This document shows positions 5,316-11,443 of a stretch of 11,443 nt of DNA, in pieces. Each line of letters starts with the position of its first letter. The stretch's first letter is position 1. The notes below the pieces were generated by a model. That model saw nothing but the letters and a program-made list of their open reading frames with translations, did not search any database and had not been told where the DNA came from. The translations under genes were made by a program, and so were the position numbers. Source of the DNA: Rhodospirillaceae bacterium (GTDB taxonomy: Bacteria > Pseudomonadota > Alphaproteobacteria > Micavibrionales > Micavibrionaceae); NCBI GenBank assembly GCA_003452275.1, contig DMIT01000065.1, positions 1-11,443 on the forward strand. The letters are read 5' to 3'.

Positions 5316-6203
5316 TCAGGTTGGCCCTATATCTTGCCATGTGTAGCCCTGAATATAAAGAAGGGAAGTTAAATCTGTATGAATAATCGCATTGGCAATC
5401 TGTTCTTTGACCAATGGTTTGGGATGGTATCCGACGCCTGTTCCTGCCTCTGACAGCATCGGGATATCATTGGCCCCATCCCCTACGGCCATCGTTTCTT
5501 GACGGGAAATCCCGCAGCGGGCGGTATAATCCCGCAGCAGGGCCAGTTTGGCATTTTTGTCCAGAATGGGGGGCAGGACATGTCCGGTCAAAACCCCGTC
5601 TCTGATGTCCAGCCGGTTGCCATGATGACCATGAAATCCGCATTTTCGGGCAATGGCTTCGGTAAAATAGGTAAATCCACCGGAAACCAGATAGCATTCT
5701 GCGCCGTGGGCGCGCATGACGCGAATAGTCTCGATCGCCCCCGCATTGATTGTCATCGCGGACAATGTCTGTTCAAGGGCCGAGATAGACAGGCCGTCCA
5801 GCATCTTGACGCGCTGTTCAAGCGCCTCTTGAAAGTCCAGCTCGCCGCGCATGGCGCGTGCGGTGATGGCGGCTATTTTATCTTGAAGGCCTGCAAAGGC
5901 CGCCAGATCATCCAATGTCTCTCCCGCGACAATGGTGGCATCCATATCCGCAAGCAATAGTTTCTTGCGGCGGTGGGACGCGGGAAGCATGAAAACATCA
6001 TGATAGGCGCGCCCCGCTATTTCCGTGATGGCATGAAACAGGTCGGGGGAAAGGTCGGCATCGATTTCTATGTCCGCGGCCTTGTCCTGATGCAGCCAGC
6101 GCAGCTTGTCAGGCCTGAAAAGTGGATGGAGCGAGGCGATAAAATCCGCGCTGAGCGGAAAATCTTTGCGTCCGGCAACAAAGACGACAACATGAGATGT
6201 CAT
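5316..6203 (-). CDS. serB: Phosphoserine phosphatase
   Basis: 295 aa from the ATG at 6203; a TTG one codon earlier (6206) is possible. It catalyses the last step of serine synthesis, phosphoserine to serine. HAD motifs are clear: LLADMDATIVAGET (nucleophile D86, D88; substrate Glu in ET), LVSGGFTYF (motif II), the Lys in LDKNAKLALL, and VGDGANDIPML (motif IV). About 80 N-terminal residues before motif I form a degenerate ACT-like region, as in the roughly 300-aa alphaproteobacterial SerB. Motif I has DMDAT where DMDST is usual, a mild change. Its ATG shares a base with the rsmB stop (TGATG), and GGAAGGA 9 bases upstream (6213-6219) is a strong ribosome binding site, so translation is probably coupled to rsmB. 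Confidence 0.95.
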   Translation of the reverse strand: MTSHVVVFVAGRKDFPLSADFIASLHPLFRPDKLRWLHQDKAADIEIDADLSPDLFHAITEIAGRAYHDVFMLPASHRRKKLLLADMDATIVAGETLDDLAAFAGLQDKIAAITARAMRGELDFQEALEQRVKMLDGLSISALEQTLSAMTINAGAIETIRVMRAHGAECYLVSGGFTYFTEAIARKCGFHGHHGNRLDIRDGVLTGHVLPPILDKNAKLALLRDYTARCGISRQETMAVGDGANDIPMLSEAGTGVGYHPKPLVKEQIANAIIHTDLTSLLYIQGYTWQDIGPT

Positions 6204-7591
6204 CAACTTTGGTCCTTCCGCAGGCGGGATACAAAGAACCCGTCCATGCCGCCGATACTGGACAAATGCGACGGCAGGATACGGATATCGCCGCGCGGGG
6301 TGATAATCTCGCTCAACCCGCCCAGTTCATGGACATGGACAGCCTGACGGGACAATTCGGGATGTAGTTCCAGAATGCGTTCGATCTGGTATTCGCCTTC
6401 GCATTTTTGCAGGGAACAGGTGCAGTAAATCAGCGTGCCGCCGGGGGCCAGCATATTGACGGCGTTCTCTAATAATTTTTCCTGCAATTCGATCAGGGAA
6501 TGAATGTCATTGGGGCTTTTCATCCAGATGACATCCGGATTGCGGCGGGCGGTTCCGGTGGCGGAACAAGGGGCGTCGAGCAAGATAAAGGGCACTTGTT
6601 GCCGTGTTTTCCAGACGGCGGCATCGGCGACCTCGATTTTGACGCGGTCATCCAGACGCAGGCGTTTCATGTTTTCCTGCAAGCGGTGCAGACGTTTTGC
6701 GGATCGGTCAATCGCCACCACATTGGCGCCCAGACTGGCCAATTGCGCGGTCTTTCCGCCCGGTGCGGCACATAGGTCAACCACCGTCTGACCGTCAATC
6801 TGGCTGCCGAATAATTTAACGGGGATGGCGGCTGCTGCATCCTGAACCCACCACATGCCATCATTGAATCCGGGTAATTCCGTTACCATTCTGGCGGCCT
6901 GTAAGCGCAGACTTCCGGTCGGCAGGATGGTCGCGCCTAATTCTTCAGACAGGGATTCCGCGGTCACGGCGCGTTTCACAGAGATATCCAGCGGGGCCTC
7001 GTGTAAATTGGCAGCGGCAATATCAATGGCGTTTTTGAGACCGAAATCCTCGATCCACATTTTGAGGAGCCACTCCGGTGTGTTGAGGCGGGCAATGTCC
7101 TGACGCGTCGTCCAGTTTTTGCCCTCGGCGGCAATGCGGCGCATCAATGCGTTGACAAAGCCTTTGATGCGTCCATGACCTTCGGATTCGACCAACATCA
7201 CCGACGTATTGACTGCGGCATGGTCGGGAACATTCATGAATACAAGTTGCGCAACCCCCAACCGTAAAACATATTCCAATATGGGCGGGTTCAAAGGTTG
7301 ATCGGGCCGTGACAAGGAACGGCGGATCAGGTCATCGATCTGCCCCAAGCGTCTGATGACCGTGGTCACCAACATACGCACAAACGCGCGATCCCGTTGG
7401 GCAAGAGCTGAAAATTCGCGATTTTCATCAAGCGCCTGATCCAGAGTATGTCTTTGCCCAAAGACCTGTTGCAGAATATACAGGGCGACTTTGCGGGCCT
7501 GTAACATTTCTTTCTGCGATGGGCCTTGTTGCCCCTGATCGTACGGGTCAGATGGCGAAGGATGGTCGGATGAGGAAGGTGCTTGTGTCAT
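6203..7591 (-). CDS. rsmB: 16S rRNA (cytosine-967-C5)-methyltransferase RsmB
   Basis: 462 aa. The N-terminal half has the NusB-like RNA-binding domain (about 29-165: ARKVALYILQQVFGQRHTLD..., ILEYVLRLGVAQLVFMNVPD, GFVNALMRRIA). The C-terminal half is an S-adenosylmethionine-dependent m5C methyltransferase: VDLCAAPGGKTAQLA (SAM loop, about 272-285), D295 in VVAIDRS, LDAPCSATG with C342, and YCTCSLQKCEGE with catalytic C392. This is the RsmB/Fmu pattern. The first 28 residues are Ser/Pro/Gln-rich and probably disordered. No good ribosome binding site precedes the ATG at 7591; an internal ATG at 7507 (MLQARKVALY) is the alternative and would still contain both domains. It is followed by serB with a one-base overlap and preceded by a 74-bp gap after the ATP12 gene. 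Confidence 0.95.
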   Translation of the reverse strand: MTQAPSSSDHPSPSDPYDQGQQGPSQKEMLQARKVALYILQQVFGQRHTLDQALDENREFSALAQRDRAFVRMLVTTVIRRLGQIDDLIRRSLSRPDQPLNPPILEYVLRLGVAQLVFMNVPDHAAVNTSVMLVESEGHGRIKGFVNALMRRIAAEGKNWTTRQDIARLNTPEWLLKMWIEDFGLKNAIDIAAANLHEAPLDISVKRAVTAESLSEELGATILPTGSLRLQAARMVTELPGFNDGMWWVQDAAAAIPVKLFGSQIDGQTVVDLCAAPGGKTAQLASLGANVVAIDRSAKRLHRLQENMKRLRLDDRVKIEVADAAVWKTRQQVPFILLDAPCSATGTARRNPDVIWMKSPNDIHSLIELQEKLLENAVNMLAPGGTLIYCTCSLQKCEGEYQIERILELHPELSRQAVHVHELGGLSEIITPRGDIRILPSHLSSIGGMDGFFVSRLRKDQS

Positions 7592-7665
7592 AGAGTTTAC
7601 TTTTAAACGAGTTTCGGGGGGAAGTAAATCTGGTGATATGTGGTTCGTGTATTTATCATAATTAT
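7592..7665 (-). promoter_or_regulatory. Gap before rsmB, possible promoter
   Basis: This AT-rich 74-bp gap is the only sizeable break in the minus-strand block between rluC and the AAA+ gene. Reading on the minus strand it contains TATGATAAAT, which could be a -10, but no convincing -35 lies at the right distance. A small perfect hairpin (GTTTA-CTTT-TAAAC) sits a few bases before the rsmB start. Confidence 0.25.
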
Positions 7666-8367
7666 CTAGGCCAGAAAATGTTGCAGGGTTTGTAGGTCTT
7701 GCCTTAATGACTGGTATTTCTTTTCCTGATCGGGGGCGGTGCCATAGATGTCCCCCAGATAAATCTCGTCTTTCAGCAATTCTTCGGCAAAGGCGGCAGA
7801 TAAAATGGCTTCGTTGGAAAAGGCTTTCATCTGGAAAGCCAGCCCCAGAATGATAGACCCCGTTCCCATGGTGGCCAGATAGATGGCCATCAATTGCCCG
7901 TCCGAGAGGGTTGCCACATGCTGCGCAATGGCCTGATGGATAGCGGGTGATTGGGTCAGCGGGGATAAACCGGTGGTGGTGGACAGACGTAATGCAAATG
8001 CCTGTTCAAACCAGACGATAAAGGGATTCCACTGGGTTTCCTGTGCTTGTTTATATTGCTGCGGTTCTTCCGTACGATAACAGATCAGATCGGTATCAAT
8101 ATAACCCAGCATTTCTTCTTCCAGCGCCTTGCGATGCGGAGTGACGCGATCCACCAAGGTCATGGTCATCTGGCAAACGGGCATGGTCAGGGGGAGAATC
8201 TCTTCTTTCTGATCCTCCCATTCCTGCACAATGACCTCTGCCAGAGGGCGCGATGGAATAAAGAAAATTTGTTTGGCGGGCGTGCGTACGGGTTTGTTAT
8301 CCAGTAATAACTGGTAACCGTCTGCGCTTTTGTCGGCTAATGAAACTGACTGGTAAAAACGTTTCAT
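7666..8367 (-). CDS. ATP12-family F1-ATPase assembly chaperone
   Basis: 233 aa, cytosolic. ATP12 proteins bind the free F1 alpha subunit and help build the F1 part of ATP synthase; they occur in mitochondria and Alphaproteobacteria. Family features are visible in order: an N-terminal beta region with LLDNKPVRTPAKQIF, the EWEDQKEEILPLTMP segment (about 49-63), the helical domain with YIDTDLICYRTEEP (89-102) and NPFIVWFEQAF, and the conserved end helix TGSIILGLAF (169-178) with LSAAFAEELLKDEIYLGD. Length is typical (about 230-260 aa). The ATG overlaps the stop of the AsmA-like gene by ATGA, so translation is coupled and no separate strong ribosome binding site is seen. In many relatives this gene also lies downstream of rluC. 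Confidence 0.93.
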   Translation of the reverse strand: MKRFYQSVSLADKSADGYQLLLDNKPVRTPAKQIFFIPSRPLAEVIVQEWEDQKEEILPLTMPVCQMTMTLVDRVTPHRKALEEEMLGYIDTDLICYRTEEPQQYKQAQETQWNPFIVWFEQAFALRLSTTTGLSPLTQSPAIHQAIAQHVATLSDGQLMAIYLATMGTGSIILGLAFQMKAFSNEAILSAAFAEELLKDEIYLGDIYGTAPDQEKKYQSLRQDLQTLQHFLA

Positions 8368-9125
8368 TTTTTGAGCGTCTCACACAATTTTGTGAAATCG
8401 GCAGGGGATTTGATTGTTGAAACTTCCCCGAGGACATTTTTCAAAAAGGCGCTTAATTCTACGGTTTTTTCGGGCGGTAACTGGCATTCAATGCGCCCTT
8501 CCTTGATCTGGGCCGTCATTTTGATCTGGTGCATAGCCGCACCATTTTCACGATAGGGGTTGAAAAGACCGCTGGTCTGAACCGGCCCTAAATTGATGGT
8601 GAATTCATTTTCCTTGTCGAAGGAATATTTAGGGCGAAAACCGGATGTCATGTTCATGGCAAATTGCGCCTTTAATTCCTGCGCCCCGTAGGTTCCCGAT
8701 AATATAAAATGGGCGGCATCCTGTTTTTCGTTGGGATAGATGCCGGCATCTTCCAGATAGAGAGCCAGCGGTGTAAAGACAGCTTCATCAATCTTGAGAT
8801 GGGTCAGGTGGAAATTTTCAATGACCCGATTTTTGGCAATCAGGTCGAAAGGGCCAAAGGAAATCAGCATATGATCCGCAGACAGGCTGCCGCTATTTCT
8901 AATCCTGTCGATACGCAATTTTTCGACTTCGATTGAAAATTGCGGAAACAAGTTAAAGGTCTTGAGCTGACCGAATGAGGCTTCCCCTTGGAAAATCTGC
9001 GAGAAAGCTTGTTCCAGTCCGCGTTTATGGCTGTCCGATGTACCGGATGCGACTTGTAATCCGAAAAGTGCCAGCGCCCCTAAAACCGCGACCAGAACCA
9101 ATAATCTAAAAATCCATTTTTTCAT
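8364..9125 (-). CDS. AsmA-like membrane-anchored periplasmic protein
   Basis: 253 aa from the ATG at 9125. The frame extends to 9212, but the added 29 residues are not membrane-like and GGGGA (9131-9135) sits 5 bases before 9125; the shorter form gives a typical anchor, MKKWIFRLLVLVAVLGALALFGL. After the anchor, residues about 35-115 look like the N-terminal part of AsmA-family proteins (GLEQAFSQIFQGEASFGQLKTFNLFPQFSIEVEKL, then SADHMLISFGPFDLI and ENFHLTHLKID): repeated strands each built on the last. AsmA-like proteins span the periplasm and are linked to lipid transport or outer-membrane assembly, usually as much longer chains, so this is a short version. It lies 46 bp after rluC and overlaps the ATP12 start. 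Family call is moderate; the position between rluC and ATP12 is often taken by a HAD phosphatase in relatives. Confidence 0.7.
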   Translation of the reverse strand: MKKWIFRLLVLVAVLGALALFGLQVASGTSDSHKRGLEQAFSQIFQGEASFGQLKTFNLFPQFSIEVEKLRIDRIRNSGSLSADHMLISFGPFDLIAKNRVIENFHLTHLKIDEAVFTPLALYLEDAGIYPNEKQDAAHFILSGTYGAQELKAQFAMNMTSGFRPKYSFDKENEFTINLGPVQTSGLFNPYRENGAAMHQIKMTAQIKEGRIECQLPPEKTVELSAFLKNVLGEVSTIKSPADFTKLCETLKK

Positions 9126-9131
9126 GATAAT

Positions 9132-9155
9132 CCCCGTGTTCTGCCCCGTGTTCTG
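9132..9155. repeat. Perfect 12-bp tandem duplication before the AsmA-like gene
   Basis: CCCCGTGTTCTG is present twice in tandem (9132-9143 and 9144-9155). On the minus strand each copy carries GGGG, so the ribosome binding site of the AsmA-like gene is duplicated, the nearer copy being correctly spaced. If the longer reading frame were used it would encode a QNTG-QNTG repeat. Confidence 0.9.
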
Positions 9156-9171
9156 CACAGCCTTGAAAAAT

Positions 9172-10164
9172 TTAAGTTGCTTTCCTTTTATCATCAAACG
9201 GGTCGGCATCATAGAGCGGATTGAAACCGAAGGCTTTGAAGGTCTGTTTCATATCGTCCGGCAACGGGGCTTTGATATCCAGCAATTCGTTCGTTTTCGG
9301 ATGGCGGAAAACCAGCCGTGCGGCATGAAGATGAAGTCTGCCCGACAGGCTGTATTTATTCAGAATGTCGGTCAGGCCACCATATTTTTCGTCCCCGATA
9401 ATCGGGCAGCCAAGGCCATCGGCGGTATGGACGCGGATCTGGTGCATTCGTCCGGTGCGCGGCCAGAAAGCGACGAAAGCGGCTTCGTTATCTTTGCTGC
9501 GTTCAATGACGCGGTACAGTGTTTTTGATTCCTTGCCGTTGACAGGGTCGATGACCATGGCTTCCTTGCGGGGGCCTTCGCCTTTGATAAGAGCTGCGTC
9601 AATCTCGCCTTTGTCTTCTCGGGGGGCAGGACTGACGACCGCCCAATAGATTTTCTTGATGTCGCGCCCCGCGAATAAATCGCCAAGGGCCGAGGTCACG
9701 GCCAAGGAACGCCCGCAGACCAGAACCCCTGAGGTATCGCGATCCAGACGATGGATCAAGCGAGGGGCAACGCCTTTCAGGTTACGCAATGTCGCCAGCA
9801 TCCCGTCCACATGGCGGGTAATGTTTGGCCCGCCCTGTACCGGCAGGCCATAAGGTTTATTGAGGACAAGCACATGCCCGTCATCATAGAGCGAGATGGA
9901 CTCCAGATAGGCTTTGTCGCCGTCTTTCGGGGTGAAGGTGATCTTGCCGGTTTTTTCTTCGGCAGGTGGAATGCGAATGGATTGTCCCGCCTCCAGCCTT
10001 GTATCGGTCTTGGCGCGTTTGCCCTCTACCCTCACCTGACCGGTGCGCACCATTTTCTGCAGCAAGGCATAAGGGGTTTTGGGCAGGTTCTTTTTCAACC
10101 AGCGGTCAAGGCGTTGTCCATCGTCATCTTCATGAACTGTAAAGTGGCGAATATCGTTGCTCAT
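9172..10164 (-). CDS. rluC: 23S rRNA pseudouridine synthase, RluC-type
   Basis: 330 aa. An N-terminal S4 RNA-binding domain (about 16-66: GQRLDRWLKKNLPKTPYALL, VRTGQVRVEGKRAKTDTRL) is followed by the RluA-family catalytic domain. It has LNKPYGLPVQGG, the catalytic HRLDRDTSGVLV motif (D141), GRMHQIRVH and the closing LHLHAARLVFRHP. RluC makes pseudouridines 955, 2504 and 2580 of 23S rRNA in E. coli numbering. TAAGGA at 10175-10180 lies 10 bases before the ATG, and the ATG overlaps the crcB stop (ATGA), so the two are coupled. The C-terminal end (residues about 310-330) is charged and ends with DPFDDKRKAT. RluD specificity cannot be fully excluded, but the S4 sequence and the crcB/ATP12 context favour RluC. 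Confidence 0.92.
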   Translation of the reverse strand: MSNDIRHFTVHEDDDGQRLDRWLKKNLPKTPYALLQKMVRTGQVRVEGKRAKTDTRLEAGQSIRIPPAEEKTGKITFTPKDGDKAYLESISLYDDGHVLVLNKPYGLPVQGGPNITRHVDGMLATLRNLKGVAPRLIHRLDRDTSGVLVCGRSLAVTSALGDLFAGRDIKKIYWAVVSPAPREDKGEIDAALIKGEGPRKEAMVIDPVNGKESKTLYRVIERSKDNEAAFVAFWPRTGRMHQIRVHTADGLGCPIIGDEKYGGLTDILNKYSLSGRLHLHAARLVFRHPKTNELLDIKAPLPDDMKQTFKAFGFNPLYDADPFDDKRKAT

Positions 10165-10544
10165 GCTGCGAATGTCCTTATCAGAAATAACCCCAAGAAT
10201 GTAGTGGCAATAGATAGTATCACGGAAGCAGCCACATAAAACGCCGCATAAAGATATTGCCCGCGTTCAAATAATAGAAAGCTCTCCAGAGAGAAAGCCG
10301 AGAAAGTCGTAAAGCCGCCCAAGATGCCGACCACCGCAAATAACCTGATCTCTTCCGACCAGTTTTGAACATCGGCCAGCCATCCGACGATAAGGCCGAT
10401 ACAGAAAGAGCCGAGAAGATTGATGGTCAATGTGGACCATGGAAAATTCGTCCATCCTGCTTTCAAAAACAGCAATCCGGCCCCATGTCGCATCATCGAC
10501 CCGATGGCGCCGCCTATTCCGACGATGAGAAAGTTTGATAACAT
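10161..10544 (-). CDS. crcB: Fluoride channel CrcB (Fluc)
   Basis: 127 aa from the ATG at 10544, the usual length for single-domain Fluc channels. The frame extends to 10598, but those 18 residues are not conserved in character and GCAGGT precedes 10544 by 7 bases. Four membrane helices are evident. Signature residues are present: GIGGAIGSMMRHG near the N-terminus, the pore-lining TLTINLLGSFCIG (N42) and the GGFTTFSAFSLE motif that binds the central Na+ and places the phenylalanines of the fluoride pathway. Fluc proteins work as antiparallel dimers that let toxic cytoplasmic fluoride leak out. It is the first gene of the minus-strand block and overlaps rluC. I find no fluoride riboswitch before it. 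Confidence 0.95.
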   Translation of the reverse strand: MLSNFLIVGIGGAIGSMMRHGAGLLFLKAGWTNFPWSTLTINLLGSFCIGLIVGWLADVQNWSEEIRLFAVVGILGGFTTFSAFSLESFLLFERGQYLYAAFYVAASVILSIATTFLGLFLIRTFAA

Positions 10545-10569
10545 TGCTGAACCTGCTTGTTGCGCGCAA

Positions 10570-10598
10570 ATCATGCAGGATGTCAGGCACGACCTCAA
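10570..10598 (-). promoter_or_regulatory. Candidate sigma70-type promoter for crcB and downstream genes
   Basis: On the minus strand TTGAGG (10598-10593) and CATGAT (10575-10570) are separated by 17 bases, each matching four of six consensus positions. Transcription would start about 20 bases before the crcB ATG, leaving little room for a structured leader. It lies just after the terminator-like hairpin of the preceding gene, a logical location. Confidence 0.35.
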
Positions 10599-10617
10599 TA
10601 GTTTTTTTCAAAACGCA

Positions 10618-10649
10618 ATTGCCCCTCGCTCTGCTAGACGAGGGGCAAT
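10618..10649 (-). terminator. Terminator-like hairpin between the secreted-protein gene and crcB
   Basis: ATTGCCCCTCG (10618-10628) pairs perfectly over 11 bp with CGAGGGGCAAT (10639-10649), and the 10-base loop can pair further. Reading on the minus strand the stem is followed by TGCGTTTTG, a short T run; on the plus strand there is none. It lies 61 bp beyond the stop of the 131-aa gene, so it most likely ends that transcript and separates it from crcB. Confidence 0.65.
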
Positions 10650-10710
10650 CATGTGTTAAGGCTGCAAACAAACAGGAAGTCTTGAAAATACCCGTTCCTT
10701 TCTTTTGCTT

Positions 10711-11106
10711 TTATTGACTCGCCAATTGGTCGAGAGCTATCTGGCTCGCGCACTGGCGATAGGCTTTTGTAGCCATGATTGTTTGCAAGTCTTGGTTTTC
10801 AGCATTGCGCTGAGACCGGCCTGAAACATTCGAATGGGCGATACCGTGCTGTTGTGGGTGTAGATGGGATTGGCATCGCTTTTGAATGAAGGCCGGGGCG
10901 GGAGAAGGGGAAAAAACTTTGGGAATGGCATGTTCATAAGCCATTTGCGGTTTGAGAAGCGGCAGGATAATCTCTGCCTTGGCTGTACTGGCCGACATCA
11001 GCAGGGCTGCCGCAATAGTCAGGCATATAATGGTAAGCCAGAGTGCCACAAGATTTTGAAAGGCGTGACGAGATACTTCCGAAGCGCGCTGGACTTTATA
11101 CTGCAT
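10711..11106 (-). CDS. Unrecognised secreted or membrane-anchored protein, 131 aa
   Basis: I do not recognise this family. The N-terminus is basic (MQYKVQRASEVSRHAFQ) and followed by a hydrophobic stretch (about 19-39, LVALWLTIICLTIAAALLMSA) and a plausible signal peptidase site, STAKA|E at 44/45. The mature part is about 87 aa, starting EIILPLLKPQ, with a Pro- and His-rich middle (PSPAPAF, HLHPQQHG) and a helical end (TKAYRQCASQIALDQLASQ). C78 and C119 could form a disulfide. GGGTAGG precedes the ATG with AGG 5 bases away. A strong hairpin lies downstream, and aroE is divergent upstream. An overlapping frame on the other strand (10864-11313) would run past the aroE start and is rejected. Secretion is inferred from the signal-like N-terminus. 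Confidence 0.6.
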   Translation of the reverse strand: MQYKVQRASEVSRHAFQNLVALWLTIICLTIAAALLMSASTAKAEIILPLLKPQMAYEHAIPKVFSPSPAPAFIQKRCQSHLHPQQHGIAHSNVSGRSQRNAENQDLQTIMATKAYRQCASQIALDQLASQ

Positions 11107-11309
11107 GGCAACCTACCCGTAACTTTTAAATCCGGAACCTTGTGGTTCTCTGTGTGTGGTCTTTCTGGCAGGGATTTGAATGGCATCCCCTATATCTTTA
11201 TTACATCACACCACATATTTTATGACAAATATTTTCGTTTCGATTTTGTCTGGAAGTTTTCTCAAAAACAGATCAAATTGAATCGAATCTCAATAAAGGG
11301 CTCAAAAAC
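11107..11309. other. Divergent intergenic region upstream of aroE
   Basis: This 203-bp region separates two divergent genes and holds no coding sequence I can support. It contains a perfect short hairpin, GAACC-TTGT-GGTTC (11135-11148). A weak promoter toward aroE is possible: TTGAAT 11176-11181, 17-base spacer, TATTAC 11199-11204. Two adjacent GAATC sites (11280-11289) match the GANTC motif methylated by CcrM in Alphaproteobacteria. Confidence 0.35.
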
Positions 11310-11443
11310 ATGATAAAAGCAGGCGTGATCGGTCATCCGATTGCACATAGTAAATCCCCGTTGCTTCACGGTTACTGGTTAAAACAGTATGGGATCGCTG
11401 GCGAATATAAGACGTATGATATTGATCCTGCTTCTCTGGAAAC
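11310..11443 (+). CDS. aroE: Shikimate dehydrogenase, N-terminal part; 3' end outside window
   Basis: The first 44 codons of aroE, running off the right edge. AroE reduces 3-dehydroshikimate to shikimate with NADPH in aromatic amino acid synthesis. The start MIKAGVIGHPIAHSKSPLLH is the family signature: GxPxxHSxSPxxHN-like, with the serines and SKSP lysine region that bind the shikimate carboxylate. Here the residue after LLH is Gly rather than the common Asn. AAAGGG at 11295-11300 is 9 bases before the ATG. It is divergent from the 131-aa gene. Confidence 0.93.
   Translation, partial: MIKAGVIGHPIAHSKSPLLHGYWLKQYGIAGEYKTYDIDPASLE

Noticed and set aside
5499..5960. A 153-aa plus-strand frame opposite serB
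   Set aside because: It is a shadow of serB, whose motifs are unmistakable on the other strand.
9126..9212. A 29-residue longer start for the AsmA-like protein
   Set aside because: The extension overlaps the end of rluC, encodes the 12-bp repeat, and pushes the membrane anchor inward. The shorter start has a spaced GGGGA and a normal anchor.
10545..10720. A fluoride riboswitch upstream of crcB
   Set aside because: No conserved core is recognisable. The only strong structure is an 11-bp hairpin with a short T run, better explained as the terminator of the preceding gene.
10864..11313. A 149-aa plus-strand reading frame
   Set aside because: It overlaps the 131-aa minus-strand gene and runs into the aroE start; its composition is unlike a folded protein and it lacks a credible ribosome binding site.

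Overview
This window looks like chromosomal DNA from an alphaproteobacterium of moderate GC content (roughly half G+C by eye). Three things point there: an ATP12-type F1-ATPase assembly chaperone (found in Alphaproteobacteria and mitochondria), a full CtrA-type box (TTAA-N7-TTAA), and a crcB-rluC-...-ATP12 gene order familiar from that class. Genus cannot be fixed from the sequence. I see no tRNA, rRNA, CRISPR array, transposase or phage gene.

Left block, + strand (1-3247): the C-terminal TPR part of an M48/BepA-like periplasmic protease runs in from the left edge. It is followed closely by a ScsC-like periplasmic thiol-disulfide protein (CGYC), a membrane-anchored DsbA-like protein (CPHC), a PCu(A)C copper chaperone with a perfect H-X10-M-X21-H-X-M motif, and a HAD phosphatase with an odd Cys/His tail. 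Spacing suggests one envelope protein-quality, redox and copper transcription unit.

Middle (3248-4400): a CtrA-type box and a TTAACCAT half-site precede two unrecognised small genes (95 and 82 aa). Next comes an AT-richer stretch holding a 40-aa single-pass membrane microprotein with a good ribosome binding site and a glycine-zipper pattern. This small gene lies convergent to the next block.

Right block, - strand (10544 down to 4401): crcB (fluoride channel), rluC (23S pseudouridine synthase), an AsmA-like membrane-anchored protein and ATP12 are tightly spaced or overlapping. After a 74-bp gap come rsmB (16S m5C methyltransferase), serB (phosphoserine phosphatase) and a single-module AAA+ ATPase. 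The last resembles only the first ATPase module of ClpA/ClpB and lacks the usual pore-loop tyrosine. The block mixes rRNA modification, ATP synthase assembly, serine synthesis and fluoride export.

Right edge (10611-11443): a terminator-like hairpin, a - strand gene for an unrecognised secreted or anchored 131-aa protein, a divergent intergenic region, and the first 44 codons of aroE on the + strand.

No large undescribed system is evident. The most unusual items are the orphan ClpA-module ATPase, the glycine-zipper microprotein and the CtrA-linked pair of unknown genes.
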